A stretch of 64,000 nt of DNA from Crickella sp963642455 (GCA_963642455.1 CAVIGM010000002.1:1-64000), one strand, 5' to 3'. Positions 1-8,835 are shown, counted from the first letter of the stretch. The notes: generated by a model not told the origin, from the sequence alone. Translations and numbers: made by a program.

Positions 1-199
1 TGCGCGACTAACTGTTGTTTGATGGCACGCTCTCGCTTAGTTGTCGACGCAGCTGATGCTAAGCTCTGTCCAAGGGGCGAGTCCTTGGCCAATCGCTAAG
101 CACAGGCGTCGCCAAATATCCATCAAACAACAATCGTCGCGCGATGCCTCAAAGGTAAGCGCGAACGTCGCCAAAGGCTCTTCAAGCAAGATTGCCTCG
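1..199. repeat. Structured intergenic inverted-repeat element, copy 1 (left end cut by window)
   Basis: First of three related elements (others at 13086-13348 and 18678-18936). A 120-bp core at 13-132 is bounded by a perfect 13-bp inverted repeat, TGTTGTTTGATGG at 13-25 and its complement at 120-132. Outside this, GCGCGAC at 2-8 pairs with GTCGCGC at 136-142. Inside, 70-88 forms a small hairpin with a 6-7 bp stem. The right outer arm, ending in AGCAAGATTGCCTCG at 185-199, matches the outer arms of the other copies; the left outer arm would lie before base 1. There is no coding potential and no transposase. It is a MITE-like or REP-like element by appearance; the family is not one I recognise. 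Confidence 0.8.
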
Positions 200-230
200 C
201 CAATGCACAATCGTCGCGCCCTCTCGAAAT

Positions 231-257
231 AAAAAAACAGGCTGTTTTCACAGCCTG
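231..257 (-). terminator. Rho-independent terminator of the C39-like gene
   Basis: Read on the minus strand, a 7-bp stem (CAGGCTG/CAGCCTG) with a 6-nt loop is followed by seven T residues, 20 bp after the stop codon of the gene at 277. Confidence 0.88.
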
Positions 258-276
258 CGCTCGCTCTGTATTGGCG

Positions 277-1317
277 CTATACAAGGCCCATCTTGTTGTT
301 CTTCCATGCTGGAAGCTTGAAGGAGTTGGTTCCGTCGACGCCTTTATGTGTTCCCTTCAGCGTTGCTCCGCCGTCTGGAATTACTTCTTGCTTCTTCTCG
401 TCTACGCCCTTTACCCAAGTGTTGACAAGGTGGCCGTCTTTCTCGTCATAATAGCATTCTTTATCTGAGAAAATCACATAGCCTGTCTTTCGGATGCCGT
501 CTTCATCGAGATAGTACCACTTGCCTTTGATGTTAATCTCGCAATTCTTCTGAATCTCTCCTGAGATATTGTTTGCATAATATGTATTGCCGTCTACCTT
601 GAACCAGCCGAGCTGCATCTCGCCTTTTTCATTATAGTAGACTGGAATGCTTGTCTTATAGCCGTCAAAGGACAGGTCGTAGAAGCCTGTGATTCTCTCT
701 CCGTTCTTGACGAAAATCCTATTGCCGTTCTCGTCTACTTCCTCTTGTCCTGCACTCTTAGGCACGCCGCTGACAGATTCTATATACCAGCAGGAGCCGT
801 GGTCGTAGGACATTGAAGAGCCATAGTTCTGTATTCCTGCTCCCCAGTTTGCGGAGTCAACACAGTGGAAACTTCCGTCATAGGATGTCGCAAGAATTGC
901 ATGGCTTCCGTTATGGACTACCATGCCTTCAGGGTGGCTTGACAGGTAGCTAATCAGCGAATCTCTTGTGTGGTTGCCGCTTGTAATCTTGAAGCTAACG
1001 CCGTCTACGGTATATGTGAAATTCCATTTCATATACTCCTGTCCGTTGACGGTCATTACCTTTCTCGCCGATTCGAGTGTTACCTGATCCCAGGCGTTCG
1101 ATCCCATCATTATAAGAGATCTTCTAATCATATATACACATGCCGAAAGCACGCACATTCCGTCTCTATATCCGACAATTGAGTAGGTTGAAGGCTCGTC
1201 GAGCACATCAGCGTTTACCTCTACGCTTGTCGGTATTGCAATAAAGCCTGCAAGGAGAACTATCATAAGAAGCTTGCTTATGGCTTTACTTATTGATTTG
1301 CTTAGTGTTCTGTTCAT
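277..1317 (-). CDS. Secreted C39-like cysteine peptidase with cell-wall-binding-type repeats
   Basis: Predicted exported protein of 346 residues. The start is a basic stretch plus hydrophobic segment (LLMIVLLAGFIAIP) ending near VNA, a plausible signal peptide. A papain-like C39-type domain follows. Candidate catalytic residues are a Cys in GMCVLSA, a His in GSHAILAT and an Asp in CVDSAN, in the family order Cys-His-Asp/Asn. The C-terminal third has tryptophan/tyrosine-glycine repeats (GWFKVDGNTYY, GKWYYLDEDG) like choline/glucan-binding repeats that anchor proteins to the wall. I chose ATG at 1317 because a -10 box lies at 1358-1363, which makes the TTG at 1344 nearly leaderless, and AGGAAG precedes the ATG. 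Substrate unknown; it may be a wall-attached protease or an inactive relative. Confidence 0.75.
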   Translation of the reverse strand: MNRTLSKSISKAISKLLMIVLLAGFIAIPTSVEVNADVLDEPSTYSIVGYRDGMCVLSACVYMIRRSLIMMGSNAWDQVTLESARKVMTVNGQEYMKWNFTYTVDGVSFKITSGNHTRDSLISYLSSHPEGMVVHNGSHAILATSYDGSFHCVDSANWGAGIQNYGSSMSYDHGSCWYIESVSGVPKSAGQEEVDENGNRIFVKNGERITGFYDLSFDGYKTSIPVYYNEKGEMQLGWFKVDGNTYYANNISGEIQKNCEINIKGKWYYLDEDGIRKTGYVIFSDKECYYDEKDGHLVNTWVKGVDEKKQEVIPDGGATLKGTHKGVDGTNSFKLPAWKNNKMGLV

Positions 1318-1357
1318 ATAAAGTTCCGCTTGCTTCCTTTCCAAAAGCTCTCGAAAT

Positions 1358-1385
1358 ATTATAACAAACGCCCAAGAATTGCAAA
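1358..1385 (-). promoter_or_regulatory. Promoter of the C39-like gene
   Basis: TTTGCA at 1380-1385, 16-bp spacer, TATAAT at 1358-1363. The -35 half lies inside the gyrA terminator hairpin. Confidence 0.6.
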
Positions 1386-1395
1386 TTCTCAGGCG
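1360..1395 (-). terminator. Terminator of gyrBA
   Basis: An imperfect hairpin (GCCTGAGAATT paired with AATTCTTGGGC, minus strand) is followed by GTTTGTT. It lies about 75 bp beyond the gyrA stop. Confidence 0.6.
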
Positions 1396-1470
1396 TTTAT
1401 TCAGATAGTCTTCACAGTTTCGAGCTCTTCGTTAGCTCTTCGTTAGAACCTGTAGTGGAAAAAATTTCCT

Positions 1471-3975
1471 CTATAGCAAGGTCAGCTGCTCGTTCTCAGG
1501 CTCCTTCTTCTTGCTGCTTTTCTCTGTAGGCTTAATAGCATTCTCCTCGTCTACAACCTTCGCAAAGGATACGATTCTCTTGCCCTTTTCGACCTTCATA
1601 ATCTTAACTCCCTGCGTTGTTCTTCCGGACTTGGTAATCTCGCCTGCTCTGATTCTGATGATTACACCATCTGAATTGATAATCATAATCTCATCTTCAT
1701 CGCTTACAAGTGTTGCTCCAACAAGCATACCCGTCTTACCGAACTTGGTCTTGTCATAGGTTGCAACGCCCTTGCCTCCTCTTGCCTGCAGTCTGTATTC
1801 GTCAAGAGCTGTTCTCTTACCGAAGCCGTTCTCTGTAATTACAAGCATTTTGCGAGTCTTGTCAATGTCGAGCTCCATCGAAACAACTTCGTCGTCCTTC
1901 TCGAGGCTGATTGCTCTTACTCCACCTGCATTTCTGCCCATGGAGCGCACATCCTCTTCGCTAAATGCAATTGCCTTACCCTGCTTAGTAACAACAAGGA
2001 CCGTCTCTTTTGCCGAGGACTGCGCCACGCTTATGAGCTTGTCTCCGTCCTTCAAGGTAATGGCTATGAGGCCTGCTTTTCTATTGGTGTCAAATTCCTT
2101 AAGCGGAGTCTTCTTGATAGTTCCCATCTTGGTAACCATGATGAGTTCCTCATCTGTATCGAAGCTCTTGATTGGAATTACCGCCGTTACTCTTTCGCCT
2201 GCGTTCAGGTTAAGGAAGTTGATTACCGGCGTTCCCTTTGCTGTTCTTGATGCTTCCGGAATCTGGTATGCCTTAATCTGGTATACTCTTCCAAGATCTG
2301 TAAAGAACATCAGGTAGTCGTGGGTTGAAGTGATGATGAGGTCTTTGACAAAATCATTCTCTCTTGTCGTGAGGCCTACGATTCCCTTGCCGCCTCTCTT
2401 CTGCGCCTTGTAGGTATTCTCCGGTACTCTTTTTACATAACCGAGATGTGTCAGGGTGATTGCAACATCCTCTTCATCGATGAGAGCCTCTTCATCAAGC
2501 TCGCCCTCGTCTGCCACAATCTTGGTTCTTCTTGGGTCCGCCCACTTGCTCTTAATCTCGAGCATCTCATTCTTGATAACTCTCATGAGCTTGCGCTCGT
2601 CAGCGAGGATTTCCTTATAATATGCGATTCTCTCAAGGACTTCCTTGTATTCAGCCTCTAATTTCTCTCTCTCGAGACCTTGCAGTCTTGCAAGTCTCAT
2701 ATCGAGTATTGCCTGAGCCTGAATTTCGGAAAGCTTGAAGCGAACCATCAGCTTCTCCTTGGCATCGTTATATGCGGATCTGATTGTCTTGATGATCTCG
2801 TCGATATTGTCAAGGGCAATAAGAAGACCTTCGAGAATATGAGCTCTTGCCTCAGCCTTCGCAAGGTCATATCTTGTACGCCTTGTAACAACTTCCTTCT
2901 GGTGCTTGAGGTATTCCTCAAGAATCTGATAAAGATTCAGAATCTTAGGCTCGCCGTCAACAAGAGCAAGCATAATCATGCTGCAAGTTGTCTGAAGCTG
3001 TGTATGCTTATATAGTCTATTGAGAACTACATTAGGATTAACTTCCTTCTTGAGCTCAATTACGATTCTTGTTCCCTCGCGGTTGGACTCGTCTCTGATT
3101 GCCGTAATTCCCTCAACCTTCTTATTTCGAACAAGGTCAGCCATCGACTCGATGAGCCTTGCCTTATTTACCTGATAAGGAATCTCTGTAACAACAATCT
3201 TGGTCTTTCCGCGAACACTCTCTTCAATCTCACATACCGAGCGAACATTTACCTTGCCCTGTCCTGTGAGATACGCTTCTCTTGCGGCATTTCTTCCGAG
3301 AATAATTGCGCCTGTTGGAAAATCCGGTCCCTTGATTATCTTAATAAGATCCTCAATGGTGCAATTCGGATTATCTATCATCTCAACGCAGGCATCGATT
3401 GTCTCGCCGAGGTTATGAGGCGGAATTGACGTTGCCATACCAACAGCGATACCGTTAGAGCCGTTAATCAGAAGATTAGGAACTCTTGAAGGCAGAACAA
3501 CTGGCTCCTTCTCCTCTCCGTCGAAATTCTCCATGAAATCGACAGTGTCCTTGTCAAGATCGCGTACCATCTGCAGCGAGAAAGGTGACATTCTCGCCTC
3601 TGTATATCTCATGGCAGCCGCACCGTCTCCGTCGACCGAACCGAAGTTACCGTGTCCGTCAACAAGCATATATCTCGTCGAGAAATCCTGTGCGAGCTTA
3701 ACCATGGCATCATAAATCGAAGAGTCTCCGTGTGGGTGGTATTTACCCATTACTTCTCCGACAATACGAGCCGACTTCTTGTGTGGCTTGTCCGGTGTTA
3801 CACCAAGCTCATGCATTCCGTAGAGTATTCTTCTATGAACTGGCTTAAGTCCGTCTCTGACATCCGGAAGCGCACGGGCTACGATTACCGACATCGCATA
3901 ATCTATATACGAAGTCTTCATTTCGTCATATATTTCATGCTCAATAATCTTGCTGTTATCTGTTATTTCTGACAT
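1471..3975 (-). CDS. gyrA: DNA gyrase subunit A
   Basis: GyrA breaks and rejoins DNA in the A2B2 gyrase that introduces negative supercoils. The 834-residue protein has the family's normal length. The breakage-reunion domain carries the catalytic tyrosine at about residue 124 (AAMRYTEARM). The quinolone-determining region reads HPHGDSSIYD, so the positions matching E. coli S83 and D87 are Ser and Asp, the drug-sensitive state. The C-terminal beta-pinwheel contains the GyrA box (QKRGGKG) needed for DNA wrapping, and the tail is acidic/lysine-rich. The start ATG has AAGGAGG seven bases upstream. It lies 14 bp after gyrB in the same operon. Confidence in the assignment is very high. Confidence 0.98.
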   Translation of the reverse strand: MSEITDNSKIIEHEIYDEMKTSYIDYAMSVIVARALPDVRDGLKPVHRRILYGMHELGVTPDKPHKKSARIVGEVMGKYHPHGDSSIYDAMVKLAQDFSTRYMLVDGHGNFGSVDGDGAAAMRYTEARMSPFSLQMVRDLDKDTVDFMENFDGEEKEPVVLPSRVPNLLINGSNGIAVGMATSIPPHNLGETIDACVEMIDNPNCTIEDLIKIIKGPDFPTGAIILGRNAAREAYLTGQGKVNVRSVCEIEESVRGKTKIVVTEIPYQVNKARLIESMADLVRNKKVEGITAIRDESNREGTRIVIELKKEVNPNVVLNRLYKHTQLQTTCSMIMLALVDGEPKILNLYQILEEYLKHQKEVVTRRTRYDLAKAEARAHILEGLLIALDNIDEIIKTIRSAYNDAKEKLMVRFKLSEIQAQAILDMRLARLQGLEREKLEAEYKEVLERIAYYKEILADERKLMRVIKNEMLEIKSKWADPRRTKIVADEGELDEEALIDEEDVAITLTHLGYVKRVPENTYKAQKRGGKGIVGLTTRENDFVKDLIITSTHDYLMFFTDLGRVYQIKAYQIPEASRTAKGTPVINFLNLNAGERVTAVIPIKSFDTDEELIMVTKMGTIKKTPLKEFDTNRKAGLIAITLKDGDKLISVAQSSAKETVLVVTKQGKAIAFSEEDVRSMGRNAGGVRAISLEKDDEVVSMELDIDKTRKMLVITENGFGKRTALDEYRLQARGGKGVATYDKTKFGKTGMLVGATLVSDEDEIMIINSDGVIIRIRAGEITKSGRTTQGVKIMKVEKGKRIVSFAKVVDEENAIKPTEKSSKKKEPENEQLTLL

Positions 3976-3989
3976 TGCTTCCTCCTTCC

Positions 3990-5909
3990 TTAGATGTCGA
4001 GGTTCTTAACGTATTTAGCGTTCTCTTCTATGAAAGCTCTACGAGGTGGAACCTTATCTCCCATTAGAGTTGTAAAAATCTCGTCGGCTGCCGTTGCGTC
4101 GTCGATTGTAATTCTTACAAGAGTTCTTGTGTTGTAATCCATGGTTGTCTCCCAGAGCTGGTTATAGTCCATCTCTCCAAGACCTTTGTATCTCTGAATT
4201 TCAATCTTGCTATTAGCCTTCTCTTCTCTAATCTTAGTAAGAAGAGCTTCCTGCTCGGCATCTGAATATGTATACCAGATGTCCTTGCCGCGCTTCACTC
4301 TAAAGAGAGGTGGCTGAGCCGCATATACGTGGCCTTGCTCGATAAGAGCCGGCATAAATCTATAAAAGAAGGTCAGGAGCAGTGTTCTTATGTGTGCTCC
4401 GTCGACGTCGGCATCGGTCATGATGATAATCTTGTCATATCTCAGCTTATCTATATCGAAGTCTTTGCCGACATTGCAGCCAAAGGCTGTAATCATATTC
4501 TTAATCTCGTCTGAGCCAAGAACTCTATCGAGGCTTGCCTTCTCAACGTTCAGAATCTTACCTCTAAGCGGAAGTATGGCCTGACGCTTACGGTCACGAC
4601 CTTGCTGTGCGCTTCCGCCCGCGGAATCTCCCTCGACAAGGAAAATCTCGCAAAGCGAAGGGTCCTTCTCGGAGCAGTCCTTGAGCTTGCCAGGAAGCGA
4701 GGTAGTCTCGAGAACCGAGGTCTTTCTTGTGATTTCTTTAGCTTTTCTTGCGGCCTCTCTTGCTCTTTGAGCTCGCAGACACTTGTCTACGATTATTCTC
4801 GCCTGCTTAGGATTCTCCTCAAGGAAGAAGCCGAACTGCTCGCCGACATTTGTCTCAACAAAACCCTTTACCTCGGAGTTACCGAGCTTGGCTTTTGTCT
4901 GGCCCTCGAACTGAGGATTGGTGAGCTTGACGCTTACTACGGCCGTGAGGCCCTCTCTTACATCATCACCCTGCAGCGACTCGTCGTTGTCCTTGATATA
5001 TTTGTTCTTACGAGCATAATCATTGATTGTTCTTGTAAGAGCCGTCTTGAAGCCGATAAGGTGGAAGCCACCTTCAGCCGTGTTGATGTTATTTGCATAA
5101 GAAAGAATAAGATCGCTGTAGCGGTCAGTATATTGCAAAGCTACCTCAACCTCATAGCCAGGCTTACTTGCCTCGAAATAGAAAATCGTAGGGTTGATTG
5201 CTTCCTTATTGGTATTCAGGAATTCAACAAACTCCTTGATTCCGCCTTCATAGCAGAATTTCTCCTTCTTCTTGTGACCTTCGCGCTTATCCTCGATGCT
5301 GATGGAAAGGCCCTTATTCAGAAAGGCCATTTCGCGCATTCTTCTTTGAAGCGTATCGTAGTCGTAGACGGTCTCATCAAAAATCGTAGGATCCGGCCAG
5401 AACTGTGTCTTTGAGCCCGTGCCTCTTGCGTCTCCAAGCACCTTAAGCTCAGATGCCTTCTCGCCAGCCCAGTATTCCTGCTGGTACAGCTTGCCGTCTC
5501 TCTTGACCTCTACAACCATATGTGTGGAAAGAGCATTTACAACTGATGCACCTACGCCGTGAAGACCTCCAGATACCTTGTATCCTCCGCCTCCGAATTT
5601 ACCACCCGCATGCAGCTTGGTGTGAATTACCTGAACAGCAGGTATTCCCATCTTAGGGTGAATGTCGACAGGCATTCCACGACCATCGTCCTGAACCGTA
5701 ATCGAATTGTCCGGCTCGATGGCAACCTGGATGTGCTTGCAGTATCCAGCAAGTGCTTCATCGACAGAATTGTCTACGATCTCATATACGAGATGATGAA
5801 GTCCTGCAGGTCCGGTGCTTCCGATATACATACCCGGTCTTAGTCTGACAGGTTGCAGTCCCTCGAGCACCTGGATTTGTTCCGCTCCGTATTGTTTGTT
5901 ATCGCTCAT
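3990..5909 (-). CDS. gyrB: DNA gyrase subunit B
   Basis: ATPase subunit of gyrase, 639 residues from the chosen start. The N-terminal GHKL ATPase shows QDDGRGMPV and GGLHGVGASVVNALS. The TOPRIM domain shows EGDSAGGSA and the metal-binding DADVDGAHIR. The C-terminus has the conserved QRYKGLGEM. ATG at 5909 is preferred over the TTG at 5933 because AAAGGA sits nine bases before it and the protein then begins MSDNKQYGAEQIQVLEG, as in relatives. It is the first gene of gyrB-gyrA, transcribed from 6053-6081 with a leader of about 137 nt. In most Firmicutes gyrBA follows recF; here it lies across the origin from recF. Confidence 0.98.
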   Translation of the reverse strand: MSDNKQYGAEQIQVLEGLQPVRLRPGMYIGSTGPAGLHHLVYEIVDNSVDEALAGYCKHIQVAIEPDNSITVQDDGRGMPVDIHPKMGIPAVQVIHTKLHAGGKFGGGGYKVSGGLHGVGASVVNALSTHMVVEVKRDGKLYQQEYWAGEKASELKVLGDARGTGSKTQFWPDPTIFDETVYDYDTLQRRMREMAFLNKGLSISIEDKREGHKKKEKFCYEGGIKEFVEFLNTNKEAINPTIFYFEASKPGYEVEVALQYTDRYSDLILSYANNINTAEGGFHLIGFKTALTRTINDYARKNKYIKDNDESLQGDDVREGLTAVVSVKLTNPQFEGQTKAKLGNSEVKGFVETNVGEQFGFFLEENPKQARIIVDKCLRAQRAREAARKAKEITRKTSVLETTSLPGKLKDCSEKDPSLCEIFLVEGDSAGGSAQQGRDRKRQAILPLRGKILNVEKASLDRVLGSDEIKNMITAFGCNVGKDFDIDKLRYDKIIIMTDADVDGAHIRTLLLTFFYRFMPALIEQGHVYAAQPPLFRVKRGKDIWYTYSDAEQEALLTKIREEKANSKIEIQRYKGLGEMDYNQLWETTMDYNTRTLVRITIDDATAADEIFTTLMGDKVPPRRAFIEENAKYVKNLDI

Positions 5910-6052
5910 TATATATAATCCTTTCAGGTTCAATTTCGGCCAGCCTTGTCTTAGCTTGGTCTTCGTCTTAGTCTTGCTTTCGACCTCGCTTCGACCCCAT
6001 CCCTTAATTTAAGGCAAAAAAATTTCTGGCCTCAGAACCATTTTGTGCCCTT

Positions 6053-6081
6053 ATTTTACCATATAAGGCGTTTTTTCGCAA
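6053..6081 (-). promoter_or_regulatory. gyrBA promoter
   Basis: TTGCGA at 6076-6081, exactly 17 bp, then TAAAAT at 6053-6058, read on the minus strand. Confidence 0.75.
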
Positions 6082-6162
6082 GTTTAGACACAATATATTG
6101 TGAAAAAATAAAATGCGTTAAATCGAAGATTTTCGACCTTTTTCGACGTTTTTCGCGTAAAA

Positions 6163-6201
6163 GCTTGTTTGAAGGCATGCTCTCGCTTCGTTGCTGGCGC
6201 A
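6163..6201. repeat. Fragment of the inverted-repeat element
   Basis: This stretch resembles only the left arm of the core found in the copies at 1, 13086 and 18678 (GCTTGTTTGAAGGCATGCTC and the following bases). No partner arm is present. It sits in the 366-bp gap between jag and gyrB, which otherwise holds the gyrBA promoter, its leader and a terminator. Confidence 0.6.
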
Positions 6202-6205
6202 ACAA

Positions 6206-6234
6206 AAGAGGCATTCGGAATTCGAACGCCTCTT
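6206..6234 (-). terminator. Terminator of the rpmH-jag operon
   Basis: A 12-bp stem with one G-T pair (AAGAGGCATTCG against CGAACGCCTCTT) has a 5-nt loop and lies about 40 bp beyond the jag stop. The T tract on the minus strand is short, so termination strength is uncertain. Confidence 0.6.
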
Positions 6235-6275
6235 GTCTTTGGATTTAATGTTATTTGTTGTTCCGGCTTAGCAGC

Positions 6276-7175
6276 CTACTTGAGCTCGATTATGACTTTA
6301 CGGTAAGGGTCCTTGCCCTCGCTTCTTGTCTTAACTTTTGGATGATCCTGCAGAGTTGTATGAATTACCTTTCTTTCATAAGGATTCATTGGCTCGAGCG
6401 TTACACTATGTCTTGTGCGCTCAACCTTTCCTGCAAGGCGCTGTGCCAGGGCAATCAGAGTCTTCTCTCTCTTTGCTCTGTAATCCTCTGCGTCGAGAAT
6501 TACTCTTATATATTTGCCGCCATCCTTGTTAACCACGTAGCTTGCAAGGCACTGCACCGCGTCGAGGGTCTGTCCTCTTTTGCCGATGATTGTTCCTGTG
6601 TCCTTGCCTGTGATTTCTACGAAAACAAGATCTTCGTTAGCCTTAACCGCGAAGCTAAGGTCGATTCCCATCTTCTCTGCTATCTCTGTGAGGAAAGCCT
6701 CAACAGGATGGTTCTCTACAGCAGGAAGACCTTTAACTTCTTCGAGAAGGACATCTTCGATTACAACGCTTTCTGCGTTCTTGGAAGCTCTCTTCTCTCT
6801 ATATTTCTCTTTTCTTTCTTTTCTCTTCTCTTTAGCTCTTGCCTGAGCGTCCTCGCGCTCCTCAGCTTCGAATTTATCGTAATCTTTTCTTACTTCATCT
6901 GGAAGTGCTTGTGCTGAGTTCTCAGGAAGGCTTGCGAGAATTGCATCGATTTCGTCGAATGTTGCCTTAGTCTTACTCTTGTCAGAGCTATCCTTCTTCA
7001 AGGATTCTTTCTCTGTTACTCTAACCTTAGCAAGCTTAGAACCGATACCCAGAAATCCGCTTGAGGACTCCTCGAGTACTTCGATTTCTACCTCATCTTT
7101 GGTAAGCTTCAGCTCTTTAAGAGCAAGATCAACAGCGGTATCTACATCGACGCCCCATTTTTCTGATGATCTCAT
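6276..7175 (-). CDS. jag: RNA-binding protein Jag (KhpB/EloR)
   Basis: A 299-residue protein with the three Jag modules. The N-terminal Jag domain (DTAVDLALKEL ... GFLGIGSKLAKVRV) covers about residues 10-55, followed by a long charged linker rich in Arg/Lys/Glu (about 60-150). A KH domain with the IIGKRGQTL loop is followed by a C-terminal R3H domain (YRAKREKTLI ... RHSVTLEPMNPYERKVIHTTL). In streptococci and clostridia the protein binds RNA and links cell elongation, division and sporulation. Its start overlaps the yidC stop by one base (TAATG), so the two are translationally coupled. Last gene of the rpmH-rnpA-yidD-yidC-jag operon. Confidence 0.95.
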   Translation of the reverse strand: MRSSEKWGVDVDTAVDLALKELKLTKDEVEIEVLEESSSGFLGIGSKLAKVRVTEKESLKKDSSDKSKTKATFDEIDAILASLPENSAQALPDEVRKDYDKFEAEEREDAQARAKEKRKERKEKYREKRASKNAESVVIEDVLLEEVKGLPAVENHPVEAFLTEIAEKMGIDLSFAVKANEDLVFVEITGKDTGTIIGKRGQTLDAVQCLASYVVNKDGGKYIRVILDAEDYRAKREKTLIALAQRLAGKVERTRHSVTLEPMNPYERKVIHTTLQDHPKVKTRSEGKDPYRKVIIELK

Positions 7176-7948
7176 TAACTTACTTTTCCTTTCACCTTAA
7201 CCATGTGAGCTCTCTTCTTCTTCTCGAGCTCCTTCTCAGCCTTCTTTACGATTTCCTTATGCTCTTTCTCTTTTCTCATCTGATCACGCAGCTTGTTGAT
7301 GCGGATATTGAAAATGATCTGGAGCATCTGGCCGCCTGCCCAGTAAATAGCAAGTCCAGCCGGATATGATCTTGCAAGCCAAAGAATTGAAAGTGGAAAT
7401 ACGTATTTCATAATCATATTCATTGACTTAGCGCTTGCCTGAGGGCCTCCCATATTCATCATTGCTGAATTCATAGCGAATGAGAAATATGTTGAAACGC
7501 CGGCGAGTATTGGCAGAATCCAAAGGTCAGGCTGTGCAAGGTCGTCAATCCAGAGGAATGACTCGTGTGCTGCCATAATCATCATTGAGCCTGCCGACTC
7601 AGGCATGTAAAGAATTGGATTTCTGAGAAGTGCGAACAGTCCCATAATGATAGGGAACTGAATAAGCATTGGAAGACATCCGCTCATAGGGTTGAAGCCC
7701 TCTTTAGCGTAGAGGTCCTGCATTGCCTCATTTAACTTTTCTTTGTCGTTAGCATATCTTTCCTGAAGAACCTTCGACTTCTCTGCTATCTCAGTCATGT
7801 TAGCAGAAGACTTAATCTGCTTTCTGTAAAGAGGATAGAGCAGGCATTTAACAAGCACTGTCAGAATTATCAGTGAAATACCGTAATTTCCAACAAGCTT
7901 ATAAATCCAGAAAAGAATGTAACCAAGGGGTTTTGCAAAAATTCCCAT
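7175..7948 (-). CDS. yidC: Membrane protein insertase YidC/OxaI/SpoIIIJ
   Basis: A 257-residue insertase that places proteins in the membrane with or without SecYEG. The five-helix core is visible: the first segment (GYILFWIYKLVGNYGISLIILTVLV), a cytoplasmic coiled hairpin (KSSANMTEIAEKSKVLQERYAND), PMSGCLPMLIQFPIIMGLFALL, a central pair and PAGLAIYWAGGQMLQIIFN, followed by a strongly basic tail that would contact the ribosome. The conserved hydrophilic-groove arginine is replaced by lysine (TVLVKCLLYPLYRKQ), so the charge is kept. No lipobox is seen, unlike Bacillus SpoIIIJ. It lies between yidD and jag in the classic operon. Confidence 0.96.
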   Translation of the reverse strand: MGIFAKPLGYILFWIYKLVGNYGISLIILTVLVKCLLYPLYRKQIKSSANMTEIAEKSKVLQERYANDKEKLNEAMQDLYAKEGFNPMSGCLPMLIQFPIIMGLFALLRNPILYMPESAGSMMIMAAHESFLWIDDLAQPDLWILPILAGVSTYFSFAMNSAMMNMGGPQASAKSMNMIMKYVFPLSILWLARSYPAGLAIYWAGGQMLQIIFNIRINKLRDQMRKEKEHKEIVKKAEKELEKKKRAHMVKVKGKVS

Positions 7949-7972
7949 ATTACTCCTTACTTAATCTTCTTA

Positions 7973-8218
7973 TTAAGGTACAGGGTCGTATCCGCCAGGG
8001 TTTCCCGGATGACATCTTAGAATTCTCTTTATACCAAGATATGAGCCCTTAATCGGTCCGTACTTTCTTACAGCCTGTATGAAATATGTGCTGCAAGTCG
8101 GATAGAATCTGCAGGTCGCAGGAAAAAGGGGTGAAATACATACCTGATATACCCTAATAAGTCCGATTATAATCTTACTTAGAATTGTTCCAATAAATTT
8201 CAACACAGTTTTAATCAT
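7973..8218 (-). CDS. yidD: Membrane protein insertion efficiency factor YidD
   Basis: An 81-residue YidD protein. It shows an N-terminal amphipathic or membrane-associated segment (FIGTILSKIIIGLIRVYQV), the CRFYPTCSTY signature and the C-terminal RCHPGNPGGYDPVP motif, including the three family cysteines. It assists YidC-mediated insertion at the inner face of the membrane. The start codon overlaps the rnpA stop (ATGA), so translation is coupled to rnpA. Confidence 0.95.
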   Translation of the reverse strand: MIKTVLKFIGTILSKIIIGLIRVYQVCISPLFPATCRFYPTCSTYFIQAVRKYGPIKGSYLGIKRILRCHPGNPGGYDPVP

Positions 8219-8562
8219 AGTTTCTCCAAGAGCTCTTCTGCCCTTAATACTCCGTACAAAGATCTTTGGACTTCATTACATTTCTTTCCGTTGATCTCCT
8301 GTCTTGCAACCAGAATTACATCGTAGCCCTTAGCGATTCTGCCATCCATTGTTCTGTAGGCTTCCCTCATCAGGCGACGCGCCCTGTTGCGCTGCACGCT
8401 GTTTCCGACCTTCTTGCTCGCAACATAAGCCATGCGCGAGTAATCAAGACCGTTTTTTCTATACAGCACAACCACATTTCGGCTACCCTTCGACTTGCCG
8501 TGCTTGTAGACGGCATCGAAATGCTTCTGTTGTCTTATTGTGAGCTTATAACTCTTTCTCAC
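8215..8562 (-). CDS. rnpA: Ribonuclease P protein component
   Basis: A 115-residue basic protein that binds the RNase P RNA and helps it remove tRNA 5' leaders. The RNR signature is present (VGNSVQRNRARRLMREAYR), as is the N-terminal LTIRQQKHFDAVYKHGK region. The start is GTG at 8562, and its ribosome site (GAGG) overlaps the rpmH stop codon region 12 bases upstream. It is cotranscribed with rpmH, as in nearly all bacteria. The RNA partner (rnpB) is not in this window. Confidence 0.96.
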   Translation of the reverse strand: MRKSYKLTIRQQKHFDAVYKHGKSKGSRNVVVLYRKNGLDYSRMAYVASKKVGNSVQRNRARRLMREAYRTMDGRIAKGYDVILVARQEINGKKCNEVQRSLYGVLRAEELLEKL

Positions 8563-8574
8563 TATGTGACCTCA

Positions 8575-8709
8575 CTATGCTGAGAGGCTCTTTCTTCCTC
8601 TTGCTCTTCTTCTCTTCAGAACCTTGCGTCCGTTTGCAGTTGCCATTCTCTTTCTGAATCCGTGCTCCTTGAGACGCTGTCTCTTCTTTGGCTGATAAGT
8701 TCTTTTCAT
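8575..8709 (-). CDS. rpmH: Ribosomal protein bL34
   Basis: A 44-residue ribosomal protein. It starts MKRTYQPKKRQRLKEHGF and continues RKRMATANGRKVLKRRRARG before ending KSLSA. It is an essentially complete match to the bL34 family in sequence and length. An AGGAGA site lies seven bases before the ATG. It is first in the rpmH-rnpA-yidD-yidC-jag operon, next to the origin as in most bacteria. Confidence 0.97.
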   Translation of the reverse strand: MKRTYQPKKRQRLKEHGFRKRMATANGRKVLKRRRARGRKSLSA

Positions 8710-8835
8710 TACTTATTCTCCTTTTCTCTTTCTATAAAAAAATTTACTTCGTAACCGCGGGATTGCGGTTCGGCCAGCCGCCTAAGTGCGACTTTTATCG
8801 TGCTTCCTAAATTAAATAAGCACATAAGCCTAAAT

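Noticed and set aside
1..240. Possible CRISPR array or small coding gene in the repeat-rich start
   Set aside because: There are no evenly spaced direct repeats; the pattern is one nested inverted repeat, and the 63-codon frame there simply reads through it.
4602..5414. 270-codon plus-strand open frame inside gyrB
   Set aside because: Antisense to gyrB with no homology or start signal; a by-product of codon use.
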